Part shown: one piece after another, positions 17,273-25,285 of the stretch
Numbering within the stretch: the first letter of the stretch is position 1
How the letters are laid out: the number at the start of each line of letters is the position of its first letter
Source of the DNA: Hyphomicrobiales bacterium
GTDB taxonomy: Bacteria > Pseudomonadota > Alphaproteobacteria > Rhizobiales > Methyloligellaceae
NCBI GenBank assembly: GCA_021775525.1
Contig: JAJFHQ010000004.1
Location: 20,018-84,017 of the forward strand
DNA length: 64,000 nucleotides
Direction of reading: 5' to 3'
Position numbers and translations under genes: made by a program
The notes under the pieces: model-generated
Told to the model about the DNA's origin: nothing
Database searches by the model: none
Seen by the model: the letters and a program-made list of their open reading frames with translations, nothing else

Positions 17273-17294
17273 CATATTCATGATGTGTAATATG
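17273..17294. promoter_or_regulatory. Candidate SoxR site between soxS and soxV
   Basis: CATATTC-N8-TAATATG: an inverted repeat with six of seven pairs matched and the same 8-bp spacer as the soxC dyad. It sits in the 71-bp divergent gap, so it could control both soxV and soxS-soxR-permease. TAATAT (17288-17293) may be the soxS -10. No Shine-Dalgarno is seen before the soxS ATG. Confidence 0.5.
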
Positions 17295-17318
17295 TAAGAT
17301 TCAATATATGATCAACTC

Positions 17319-17750
17319 ATGAGACGAATTCGATTCATTTTGGCGCTTGCGGTATTCCTGCACTTCCCAGGAGCAGGTTATGCTGCCGAGTTGATCATGT
17401 TCGATCAGCATGCATGTGAGTGGTGTGAAGCTTGGGAGGCTGAGGTCGGGCTGGTTTATGAAAAGACACCTGAAGGACGGCAGGTGCCACTCAGGCGTCT
17501 TGATATTCATGATCCACTCCCCCGGGAGCTCGAATTTATCAGGGGGCTCATGTTCACACCGACTTTCGTGCTGGTGGATGAAGGCAAGGAGATTGGCCGC
17601 ATAAAAGGCTATCCGGGAGAGGATTTCTTCTGGGGTCTCTTACAGCAATTGATTAAGAAGCTTCCCGAAAGAGATCGAGGTGACGAAGCCAGGGAGACGC
17701 TCCTTGAACGGGGTGTCCACGCCAGTGAATTGCAGAGGAATAAGGGATAG
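17319..17750 (+). CDS. soxS: SoxS, periplasmic thioredoxin
   Basis: 143 residues, signal peptide ending near residue 22 (GYAA), thioredoxin-like fold with CEWC at residues 33-36 and a cis-Pro segment FTPTFVLVDEG. SoxS is reported to reactivate the SoxY cysteine when it is over-oxidised or mis-loaded. It is 3 bp before soxR and forms a small operon with it. Confidence 0.9.
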   Translation: MRRIRFILALAVFLHFPGAGYAAELIMFDQHACEWCEAWEAEVGLVYEKTPEGRQVPLRRLDIHDPLPRELEFIRGLMFTPTFVLVDEGKEIGRIKGYPGEDFFWGLLQQLIKKLPERDRGDEARETLLERGVHASELQRNKG

Positions 17751-17753
17751 ATC

Positions 17754-18095
17754 ATGGCTAATTCAGCTGCGGTGATGGATGCATCAGACTACACTTCCAT
17801 GGCGGAAAGCGCCAAATCGGCGTGTGATCTGCTACGTGGTTTGGCCCATGAAGCTCGGCTCATGATCCTCTGCATGCTGGTGGAGGGTGAGAAATCTGTC
17901 AGCGAACTGGAGGCGTTTCTGGAGATGAGACAGCCAACCGTTTCACAGCAACTCGCCCGGCTACGCGCTGACCGTCTGGTCACAACACGGCGCGAGGGTA
18001 AAACCATCTACTATTCGCTTGCGAGCGACGAAGCTCGCAAGGTGATCGCGGTTCTGTATGACCTCTATTGTAAAGACACGGCTGAATGCTCCTGA
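17754..18095 (+). CDS. soxR: SoxR, ArsR-family persulfide-responsive repressor
   Basis: 113 residues, winged-helix ArsR fold; the recognition helix is near QPTVSQQLARLRADRL. Cys40 (in RLMILCML) and Cys106 (in LYDLYC) match the position of the cysteine pair that forms a tetrasulfide bridge in SqrR/BigR repressors. A third cysteine (24) and a terminal one (112) are extra. It should repress the sox genes until sulfane sulfur accumulates. It is the expected reader of the dyads at 12311, 16458 and 17273. Confidence 0.93.
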   Translation: MANSAAVMDASDYTSMAESAKSACDLLRGLAHEARLMILCMLVEGEKSVSELEAFLEMRQPTVSQQLARLRADRLVTTRREGKTIYYSLASDEARKVIAVLYDLYCKDTAECS

Positions 18096-18140
18096 TGGTT
18101 GATTGAACATCACCCCTCACGAGCGCGGAACAGGTTGCGT

Positions 18141-19244
18141 ATGGGCGCTCTGTCGACACCCACCATTCTGATCCTGTGCGGGCTCCTGCTCGGCGCGGTT
18201 ATGGGTGCGACCGCCCGGGCAGCGCGATTTTGTACATTTGGTGCCGTTGAAGACCTGGTGCTGGCCGGCAAGTCCTTGCGCATCAAGTCCTGGGCACTTG
18301 CGATTGCTGTTGCCATGATCTGTGTCCAGATGATGCATCACGCAGGTATCGCGCGCGTTGAAGAAGTCTTCTACCTGCAATCTCAGTTCGGTGTTATCGG
18401 TGCCATATCCGGTGGACTCCTTTTCGGGCTTGGAATGTCGATGGTCGGCACTTGCGGATATGGCGTGCTGATTCGTATGGCAGGTGGTGACCTCAAATCG
18501 TTCGTGAATTTTCTAGTTCTCGGTCTGTCCGGCTATATGACGGCACGGGGGCTGACATCCCTGTTCAAGGTCAATTTGATTGACAGCATGATACTCGATC
18601 TCTCCGCCATTGGAGGGCAGGGTATCCCGCATGTGATTTCAGGTTTCACGGGCTTGCCAATTGCGATGCTCTGGCTCCCGACCGGATTGGCTGTCGCCGG
18701 AGGCTTGATGGTCTACTGCTTCAATGACGGTGCCTTTCGGCGTAGCAGCCGCGATATCATCGCTGGCATAAGCATCGGAATCGCAGTTGCGGCGGGCTTT
18801 TTTATCACCGGCACATATGGCGCTGACCCGTTCGACCCTATCCGCGTGCAATCCCTCACATATGTTCTGCCGCTTGGTGACACGATCGTTTGGCTGATTG
18901 CCTTCACTGGTTCAGCGATGACATTTTCAATTGCTGTCGTCGTCGGGACAATTGGCGGCGCCGCCATTGTGGCGGTTATGCGGGATGAAATCCGGTGGGA
19001 AGCTTTCGACGATGTTCAGGACATGCGCCGTCATCTGCTTGGCGCGGCTGCCATGGGCGCCGGAGGTGTGACAGCCCTTGGGTGCACGGTTGGCCAGGGC
19101 ATTTCCGGTGTATCGACACTTGCCATGTCGCCAATTATTGCGTTGGCCTCAATATTCATCGGGGCCGTATACGGGCTTCACTGGCTGATGACGGGAAGCG
19201 CCAGCGAGGCCTGGCATATGCTTATTGGCAGGGAGAGCGAATAG
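18141..19244 (+). CDS. YeeE/YedE family permease next to soxSR
   Basis: 367 residues, about nine to ten membrane segments. Family cysteine motifs appear in a form different from the other two paralogues: RFCTFGAVED, GTCGYGVLIRM and LGCTVGQGISG. Related proteins are called PmpA/PmpB or TsuA and are thought to import sulfur species such as thiosulfate. The gene follows soxR in the same direction and is likely in its operon. ATG 18141 is preferred; a TTG at 18099 would add 14 residues that do not look like family sequence. Confidence 0.85.
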   Translation: MGALSTPTILILCGLLLGAVMGATARAARFCTFGAVEDLVLAGKSLRIKSWALAIAVAMICVQMMHHAGIARVEEVFYLQSQFGVIGAISGGLLFGLGMSMVGTCGYGVLIRMAGGDLKSFVNFLVLGLSGYMTARGLTSLFKVNLIDSMILDLSAIGGQGIPHVISGFTGLPIAMLWLPTGLAVAGGLMVYCFNDGAFRRSSRDIIAGISIGIAVAAGFFITGTYGADPFDPIRVQSLTYVLPLGDTIVWLIAFTGSAMTFSIAVVVGTIGGAAIVAVMRDEIRWEAFDDVQDMRRHLLGAAAMGAGGVTALGCTVGQGISGVSTLAMSPIIALASIFIGAVYGLHWLMTGSASEAWHMLIGRESE

Positions 19245-19250
19245 ACTCGG

Positions 19251-20315
19251 CTATTCCGGCGCTGTATTCGCACGCCTGTCTATCACCCAGTCGGTAAAAG
19301 CAGCAGCTGCCCACATGGCACACAATGTCATCCATGCCGTGAGTGCAAATACCGAACTGCCCGTTACCCCGGCACCGACGGCGCACCCGCCCGCCAGCAT
19401 GGCCCCGAACCCCATCAGTGCGGCACCCGCGAGGTAACGTCGCATCGCCGAACCGCCCTGGAATCCTTCCAGCTTCAATTCGCGAGCAAGAAGAGCCGCC
19501 AGGAAAGACCCGGTGAACACTCCAAGAAGTAGACCGATATCGAAATCGAATGTTTTACTTGGCGGGGAGAGAAACAGCATCAGCATGTCCGCCGAGGGAC
19601 CGGCAAAGGTAAGGCTTTCGACCGGCACCACATCGAAACTCCTGGAAGACATCTGGTAAGTGAACATCCAGCCGAGGGCGACTGACAGACCACAGAGGGT
19701 GCCACCGACCCAGCCCCAGATTTTAACATTGGCGCGGTGTCCAAAAAAGATGGCCGCTGCCACCCAGACAAGGCCGAATAAAAGGCCCACCCAATTGTCA
19801 AAACCGAAGGTGGCGAGCAGGTCTCGCCCTGTGCCACCCTCGATCGTCCAGAGGCCAGCCAACCAGTTTCGTGCCGGGGAAAGCACTCCCCGGAGTGCGG
19901 CCTGTGCCGTCACTGCAAACAGGAGGCCCGAAAGAAGTGCACGTAAATTTCCGTTCGCCGACAGCACCAGTAACCGGCTGGCACAGCCACGTGCCAGGAT
20001 CATGCCAGTCCCGAACATGGCCCCGCCGATAATCGCCCCTGAAAGAGAGCCGCGTGATGCAAGCTGCCGCGCCTCATCTACCACAAGAAAATCGGTCAGG
20101 ATAAAGAGTTGGGTGACGGCAACTGCTGCGGAAAATGTCAGCAGCCATACAGGTAAGCGCTCGTTAAAAGTACCTCGGGCAAAGGTGATAACGGCAGAGC
20201 GGAGACAAAATCGGGAGCGCTGCGCAGCGGCGCCGAACAGGATGCCAATACAAAATGCGCCAAGCGCAACAGCATTGAGATCACCAATTGAATCTGTGAG
20301 ACCTGACACGGACAT
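19251..20315 (-). CDS. YeeE/YedE family permease, right edge of the sox island
   Basis: 354 residues from the ATG at 20315 (361 from 20336). Motifs SRFCLRSAVI, ARGCASRLLVLSANGNLRA and GGCAVGAGVTGS are close to those of the paralogue at 6155-7261, so these two form one subtype. It converges with the preceding permease with 6 bp between stop codons. A perfect ATTC-N8-GAAT site lies 168 bp upstream. Likely a thiosulfate or related sulfur importer. Confidence 0.85.
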   Translation of the reverse strand: MSVSGLTDSIGDLNAVALGAFCIGILFGAAAQRSRFCLRSAVITFARGTFNERLPVWLLTFSAAVAVTQLFILTDFLVVDEARQLASRGSLSGAIIGGAMFGTGMILARGCASRLLVLSANGNLRALLSGLLFAVTAQAALRGVLSPARNWLAGLWTIEGGTGRDLLATFGFDNWVGLLFGLVWVAAAIFFGHRANVKIWGWVGGTLCGLSVALGWMFTYQMSSRSFDVVPVESLTFAGPSADMLMLFLSPPSKTFDFDIGLLLGVFTGSFLAALLARELKLEGFQGGSAMRRYLAGAALMGFGAMLAGGCAVGAGVTGSSVFALTAWMTLCAMWAAAAFTDWVIDRRANTAPE

Positions 20316-20755
20316 GCCGCTTCCTGATGCTGCCAATTCCGTTGACGCTATAGTGGAACACAGACGGATTGATGCTAGTGAAAAAGTCTAATCTGTTTGA
20401 ATTCAGCGTCATTTCAATCAGCAGGTCCTAACCTGATCCATATCTGGCTCAGCCCTCAAGGTGAATATAATTTCTTTCTCGCATTCATAAGAGAGAATAA
20501 ATTACTCATATATTGCAAACTCTTATCATCTGGAATTTGGGGCCTCAAAAAGCGGAAGGATGACCTGTACAGATTCGAGTCGCGTCATCTCTGCCAATGA
20601 CGACTGGATGCGATGTGTGCGGCAACATGTCCTGTGAAAGTTTAAGAGGGCAGAGTGGATCGCTAGCTTCATCACGGCCAAGAAGATGCACGTATGAAAG
20701 CTTGTAAGTCGAGCGAGACGGAGTTGACAGGGAGATCACAGCCTCGGATGCCGCA
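20316..20755. other. Gene-free gap with a possible SoxR site at 20483-20498
   Basis: I see no credible gene here; a 67-codon frame at 20397-20600 has no family look or ribosome site. ATTC-ATAAGAGA-GAAT (20483-20498) matches the SqrR-type consensus exactly. About one such match is expected by chance in 64 kb, so it is only suggestive, but it lies upstream of a sulfur permease gene. The region 20450-20530 is AT-rich. Confidence 0.35.
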
Positions 20756-21385
20756 TCAGGAAGTGAAGGCGACGCTTCCGGCTATGCCAATTAACAAGGC
20801 TGCTGACAATCCATCCAGATATTTGACGGTTTTGCCTGATTTCACCATGGTTGTCAGTTGCGCAGTAACGAACGCATATCCGACCAGTACCGGAAACTCC
20901 ACGATGAAAGATACAAAGCAGAGTGCGATAAACTGGCTCAGGGTATCTTTTGCCGGATCGATGAATTGCGGAATGATCGAAACGAAGATGATGATATTTT
21001 TCACGCTTGAAGCCTGGATGAGGATCCCCCGCCACATGCTGGTGAACAAGGAGCCTGTTGTCCTGCCAAACTCCGGGGTCTTTTGATCGTCCCCGCTGGC
21101 GTACATCATGCCACGGACAATCTCGTATGCGGTCCAGCACAGGTAGACAGCACCAGCATACTTTATGACCAGAAACAGGGTTGGAGCAGCAACCAGCGCT
21201 GCGCCAAGACCGATCGCTGATAAAATGAAATAGAAAACGTTGACCAGTGCGACCCCCGATGCCGCAGCGATGCCTGAACGGCTACCGCCGCTTAGGGACT
21301 GTGACATAACAATCAGGACCGCAGGTCCCGGTGAGAGACTGAGGACGAGTTCAGTGAGTGCGAAGAGTAGCAAAGCTTCTGTCAT
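20756..21385 (-). CDS. LysE/RhtB family amino-acid exporter
   Basis: 209 residues with five to six membrane segments and the family signature LSLSPGPAVLIV near the N-terminus, followed by SGGSRSGIAAASG. Exports amino acids or derivatives such as lysine, homoserine or threonine. It lies 59 bp after the BesD-like oxygenase on the same strand, so a hydroxylated amino acid made by that enzyme is a sensible cargo (inference). Confidence 0.9.
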   Translation of the reverse strand: MTEALLLFALTELVLSLSPGPAVLIVMSQSLSGGSRSGIAAASGVALVNVFYFILSAIGLGAALVAAPTLFLVIKYAGAVYLCWTAYEIVRGMMYASGDDQKTPEFGRTTGSLFTSMWRGILIQASSVKNIIIFVSIIPQFIDPAKDTLSQFIALCFVSFIVEFPVLVGYAFVTAQLTTMVKSGKTVKYLDGLSAALLIGIAGSVAFTS

Positions 21386-21444
21386 GCTTTATCGCCGTTA
21401 TCTCACGAGCAAAATCTACCAGTTTAACAGGCGCGACCTCAATT

Positions 21445-22200
21445 TTACGCAGCCTGTAATTCGTCCGCGTAAATTTGTTCCATGGTCTCGTGGGAAATAT
21501 TCGGATCGGTGAGATCCGCTTCAGAGGCATAGGTGAAGACGATCACAGTGCGGCGCGTATTGCCCATTAACGGCGCCACGCGATGAAGGGTGGTATTTGC
21601 CCGCATCAGGTAGCAGGAGCCACTATTAATATACCGGCTTCTCACCTCACGGCTGGCAAGCACATCGCACAGTGCTTTGCGAGGGTTCTTCTTGTCCCAT
21701 TCAGTGGCAGCCACATACTCAACTCTGCCACCGTTCAAATGGTCGGGCGCCTGTACAACCCATATCAGGGCAAATGTGTAATCATCCCAATGCCAGCCAT
21801 GCGTATCGCCAGATTTCTCTTGTGAATTGATGATGTATTCCTCTGCCTGGTAGGGCACCTTGTGCAATGTCTCACCGGCAATTCGCGAAAGATATTGCCT
21901 CACGGCTTCCGACTCGAAGACCGTTTTAATGATGTTACCAGTCTTGAATATTGTGTCTCTATCGACGCTCGCATAGGCACGTGGCGTTCCGCCGGTGGCA
22001 TCCAGCATCAGATCTCTGCGCCGTGCAGAAGCTTCCAGCAATTCGTTGGCTTCGTGATGAAGAGCGTCCTTCAAATGGAGCGGAAGCAACTCTTCAATTA
22101 CGGCAATATCACTTTTGCAGAACTCCTCGGACAGGAATTTTGTTAATTGATTTGGTTGAGATGAAAGGTGCTCACGGATGCATTGTTCAACGGTTTCCAT
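21445..22200 (-). CDS. BesD/HalD-like Fe(II)/2-oxoglutarate enzyme with HxD motif (predicted amino-acid hydroxylase)
   Basis: 251 residues. The metal-binding motif is in THGWHWDDY: His137, Asp139, with distal His206 (TTLHRVAP) and Arg216/217 for 2-oxoglutarate. This layout resembles the free-lysine halogenase BesD, where the residue at 139 is Gly so that chloride can bind iron. Here Asp fills that place, which predicts hydroxylation. The ATG at 22200 follows AGGGGG. Neighbours are a LysE exporter downstream and an AraC regulator upstream on the same strand. Automatic annotation may call it a halogenase; I think that is wrong. Substrate (lysine, ornithine or other) is not known. Confidence 0.75.
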   Translation of the reverse strand: METVEQCIREHLSSQPNQLTKFLSEEFCKSDIAVIEELLPLHLKDALHHEANELLEASARRRDLMLDATGGTPRAYASVDRDTIFKTGNIIKTVFESEAVRQYLSRIAGETLHKVPYQAEEYIINSQEKSGDTHGWHWDDYTFALIWVVQAPDHLNGGRVEYVAATEWDKKNPRKALCDVLASREVRSRYINSGSCYLMRANTTLHRVAPLMGNTRRTVIVFTYASEADLTDPNISHETMEQIYADELQAA

Positions 22201-22299
22201 CGACAACCCCCTTTGATAATCACCATTTTTCTTGGGCGCTTGGGCCCACATTTATTGTGGTGACTAAGAAGTGATTGTGACTGGCCTTCTTGAATAGAA

Positions 22300-23067
22300 T
22301 TATCGTTGAGCAAACCTTGCGGGACTAATTCCGTAGGCAGAGCTGAATTGTCGGGTCAAGTGAGCCTGATCGGAAAATCCCATTTCGCATGCTGTTTGTG
22401 CTGCCGACACCCCTTGATTGAGTAATTCACGGGCCCTGGCCACCCTTCGGTGGCGCTGCCAGGTGATAGGGGGAACCCCCGTCGCATTTGAAAACATGCG
22501 CAGAAGCGTAAGCTTATTCAGGCCTACCCTTTCTGCTAATTCATTCAGGCTTGGAGTTCTGGATAAATCATCCAGTAGTAAATTTTTGATTTTTTTAATG
22601 CGCCAATCGCTAGTATCAACAATAACTTCGTTTGTTAATACCATGTATCTGGATATTGCAAGTTCAAGTACATTGAAAACCATCTCTTCTGCTTCAGAAT
22701 CCTGACTTTCATCAAGGGTGAAGCTGATAAGAGATGAAAATGATCTGCGAAGTTCATTGTCATTTACAATGGGCGTATCGAATGCAGCATTTATATTTGA
22801 TTGCAGTTCGCTCTCGAAGAAATGAGGCTCCAGGTAGAGACTGATCAAGCAATCTGTTCCATCGCCTCCCTGGACCTGACCCGGATTGTAGAGTGTTGTG
22901 CAGTTCTCAGCCGCTTCTAGATCGCGGCCATCAAGTGTCAGTTTTTCGTCTCCGGAAAGATTGCAACTTAGCACGTACTCATCGTGGGTATGTTGTGGGA
23001 AAGTTAGCCTATCCCCCCAAATGAAGGCGATTTCAAATTTTTCGCCTTTAAAGCGCTTTTGTTTCAT
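22300..23067 (-). CDS. AraC-family regulator with N-terminal cupin domain
   Basis: 255 residues. N-terminal AraC-binding-type cupin (TFPQHTHDEYVLS, residues 22-34) and C-terminal double helix-turn-helix (about 160-255, with SLNELAERVGLNKLTLLRMF and DQAHLTRQFSSAYGISPARF). It probably senses an amino acid or related ligand and activates the oxygenase and LysE genes just downstream (stop-to-start gap 99 bp). The AT-rich upstream gap may hold its own control site. Confidence 0.9.
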   Translation of the reverse strand: MKQKRFKGEKFEIAFIWGDRLTFPQHTHDEYVLSCNLSGDEKLTLDGRDLEAAENCTTLYNPGQVQGGDGTDCLISLYLEPHFFESELQSNINAAFDTPIVNDNELRRSFSSLISFTLDESQDSEAEEMVFNVLELAISRYMVLTNEVIVDTSDWRIKKIKNLLLDDLSRTPSLNELAERVGLNKLTLLRMFSNATGVPPITWQRHRRVARARELLNQGVSAAQTACEMGFSDQAHLTRQFSSAYGISPARFAQR

Positions 23068-23312
23068 TTTTGATATGTGCCTGATTAATATATAATAAAC
23101 AGCGCTGCTTGAGGGTCCCTTCCATGAGAATAGCAGCTAAGTGAAATTCTGTTCAAGTCGCCTCAGACTTTCATCCTCTATCATCTCGTATTGTGGATTA
23201 CATCGCTAAACGAGGGTTTAAGAACGTCAAGAAATAACAATCCACTCCGGTCCGCTGATGTCAGCCAGCGCTAAACAAACATCCGGGATTAGTTATTTGC
23301 GAGGTAGGAGCA

Positions 23313-23849
23313 GTGAACAAAGTTTATACAGTGCGTTTGGTGCGGCCGGTTTTCCAATCAACCACAATTGAGGTGCAGGCTTTGAACCGCAACAGCGCAA
23401 CGAGCAAGGCGCTGCGGTGGGCAAAGGGGCTGCCGGAATCAGAGTGGACGGAGCGGAATATCGAGGACAATGACCACACGATGCATGTGGAATCGGTGCT
23501 TGATCATCAGGAAATCTATGAAACGTCATCCCACCCGCATCAGGAGATCAGGGAATTCCAGTTGGCCACCGGGAACTCTGAAACACCTAAATATCTTTTA
23601 TTGTCGGCGGACCTGAGCACACGGGTTGGGCGGGTGCTGTCCCAGCCCTGGTTCACCAAAACTGACCAGTTGCTACAGGCAGATCTTTGCTCGGACTGGG
23701 TAGAACCCATCAATTTCATTCTCGAAAATGATGGCTTGGGCGGTGATGGTGAACCCGCCGGGGTTGGCTGGGAAAAGTGCCAACAGGACAATGTCATGGA
23801 TTTCCCGATTAGCGATCTCGACCAGGAAATGATAGAGTCCAAATCCTGA
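23313..23849 (+). CDS. Hypothetical protein, family not recognised
   Basis: 178 residues, GTG start behind GGTAGGAG. Soluble, acidic in the C-terminal half, no signal peptide or membrane segment. The N-terminal half has a beta-strand pattern (VYTVRLVRPVFQSTTIEV) and an alanine/lysine helix (SATSKALRWAKGL); the C-terminus ends in ISDLDQEMIESKS. Codon use looks native. It stands alone between divergent and co-directional regulators, so context says nothing about its role. Confidence 0.65.
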   Translation: MNKVYTVRLVRPVFQSTTIEVQALNRNSATSKALRWAKGLPESEWTERNIEDNDHTMHVESVLDHQEIYETSSHPHQEIREFQLATGNSETPKYLLLSADLSTRVGRVLSQPWFTKTDQLLQADLCSDWVEPINFILENDGLGGDGEPAGVGWEKCQQDNVMDFPISDLDQEMIESKS

Positions 23850-24040
23850 CATTGTGAGCCGTATCATTCAGGCGGCATTGTTGCTCAACACCATTGTAGG
23901 TCAAGTGTCTGCATGGGCGTATTACTGTCAAATGAGCTTGAGGTGGTGGTTCCAATTTCTACCCGAGTGATATTGCTTGGTGATCATGCTAAATGCACGA
24001 ATATCGACTTGGCCAGTTTGTTAAGGAAAGCGCCCCGAAG

Positions 24041-24457
24041 ATGACTGAAACCACTGAAACCACTGACACCAATGCTTTGATTGCATTAACAGCCGATATC
24101 GTGGCTGCCTATGTAAGCAATAATACTGTCGTGGCTTCAGAGTTACCCGCTATCATAAACACAGTCGGTGAAGCGCTGATAATTGCATCCGGCAAGTCCA
24201 TCAATCCACCTAAGCCTGATTTGACACCGGCGGTGCCGATCAAGAAGTCAGTGACGCCGGATTACATCATCTGCCTTGATGACGGGAAGAGCTTCAAGTC
24301 GTTGAAACGGCATATTCGCACGCATTATGGTTTGTCACCGGAAGAATATCGCGAGAAATGGGGTTTGCCATTTGATTACCCGATGGTCGCGCCTAATTAT
24401 GCGGCCTCACGTTCCGCGCTTGCCAAGAAGATGGGTTTGGGTAAGCAGCGCAAGTGA
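24041..24457 (+). CDS. MucR/Ros-family transcriptional regulator
   Basis: 138 residues from ATG 24041. N-terminal oligomerisation half (ALIALTADIVAAYVSNN, typical of MucR) and a C-terminal prokaryotic zinc-finger region: ICLDDGKSFKSLKRHIRTHYGLSPEEYREKWGL segment around residues 81-113. The second zinc cysteine is replaced by Asp (CLDD), as in several rhizobial members. MucR proteins act as global regulators or H-NS-like binders of AT-rich DNA in Hyphomicrobiales and relatives. An upstream TTG/ATG at 23993 would add 16 residues. Confidence 0.93.
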   Translation: MTETTETTDTNALIALTADIVAAYVSNNTVVASELPAIINTVGEALIIASGKSINPPKPDLTPAVPIKKSVTPDYIICLDDGKSFKSLKRHIRTHYGLSPEEYREKWGLPFDYPMVAPNYAASRSALAKKMGLGKQRK

Positions 24458-24620
24458 GCTGCTGCCCGTGAGCTTTCAATGTCATCGGTGTATCCACCAT
24501 CAGCTGCAACACAGAACCACATCGATATTTTTTCCAGGCGACTATATCGTAGACGCACCCTGTTCTGGAAAAGCCATCCAGAATGGAATCCAAACATAAG
24601 GCAGGGAGATGGTTCAGGCT

Positions 24621-25283
24621 ATGAGTGGTCGCTCTAACAAATTCAGACCAGCCAAATCCCGTCTGGTCGTAGCTAGCATTTTGCTTGTGTTTCTAGTCAG
24701 CGGCTGCGGTGGCGGAAGCGGCAGTCGTGGAACTCCGTCTGCCGGAATTGCAACTTCAGGACCTGCACCCGTACAACTTGGCAGCGCACCGAATACCGGG
24801 GCGGGAGCCCAGGCCTCGATTCTGGGACCTCTTGATGAGCTGCAGGTGCGTCGGACGATTGAGAATTACCGCCTGTCAAAAAAACGGGCCAAGGGTCCTT
24901 ACAAGCTCGTTGGGGCTGATTTGAACGGGGATGGCGTTCGTGAGGCTGTTGTTCTGTTTCAGGGCAAGGACTGGTGCACCCGCACTGGCTGTTCAATGGC
25001 GGTCTTCCAGTCGTTCAGCCATGGATATCGGGTAATTTCGAGGACTGTGCGCGTCAAACCACCGGTTGAGATCGATAGTGTGATGACCAATGCCTATCAC
25101 GATATACTGGTCCAGACCGGCGGCGGCCCGTCACCGGAGCGCCGCGTGCGGCTGAAATTCACGGGCGAAGGCTATTCGCGCAATGCCATGCTGCAAACCG
25201 AGGTTCCTCTAGGGTCAGTCGTTCGTACGGAGATTGCGATTGATTCCCCACCGGCACCAGCAACGAGCACGGCCCGGCGCTGA
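24621..25283 (+). CDS. Lipoprotein with FG-GAP/VCBS-like segment, function unknown
   Basis: 220 residues. Type II signal peptide with lipobox LVSGC (Cys29), then a Gly/Ser-rich linker. The motif DLNGDGVREAVVLF (near residue 98) is the calcium-loop type repeat seen in FG-GAP/VCBS domains. Two cysteines in WCTRTGCS may form a disulfide. It is probably anchored at the outer or inner membrane. It converges with the FAD monooxygenase gene. Confidence 0.75.
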   Translation: MSGRSNKFRPAKSRLVVASILLVFLVSGCGGGSGSRGTPSAGIATSGPAPVQLGSAPNTGAGAQASILGPLDELQVRRTIENYRLSKKRAKGPYKLVGADLNGDGVREAVVLFQGKDWCTRTGCSMAVFQSFSHGYRVISRTVRVKPPVEIDSVMTNAYHDILVQTGGGPSPERRVRLKFTGEGYSRNAMLQTEVPLGSVVRTEIAIDSPPAPATSTARR

Positions 25284-25285
25284 AC

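Noticed and set aside
18099..18140. Upstream TTG start for the permease beside soxR
   Set aside because: The added 14 residues are polar and unlike the family N-terminus; ATG 18141 fits better.
6155..20315. soxE/soxF (flavocytochrome c sulfide dehydrogenase) in the sox island
   Set aside because: No FAD-dependent sulfide dehydrogenase or extra cytochrome c is found here; if present they lie outside the window.
20397..20600. 67-codon frame in the gap between the permease and LysE genes
   Set aside because: No ribosome site, no family pattern, and poor codon use compared with neighbours.
21445..22200. Calling the BesD-like enzyme a halogenase
   Set aside because: Radical halogenases need a Gly or Ala in place of the iron-binding Asp; this protein has Asp139.
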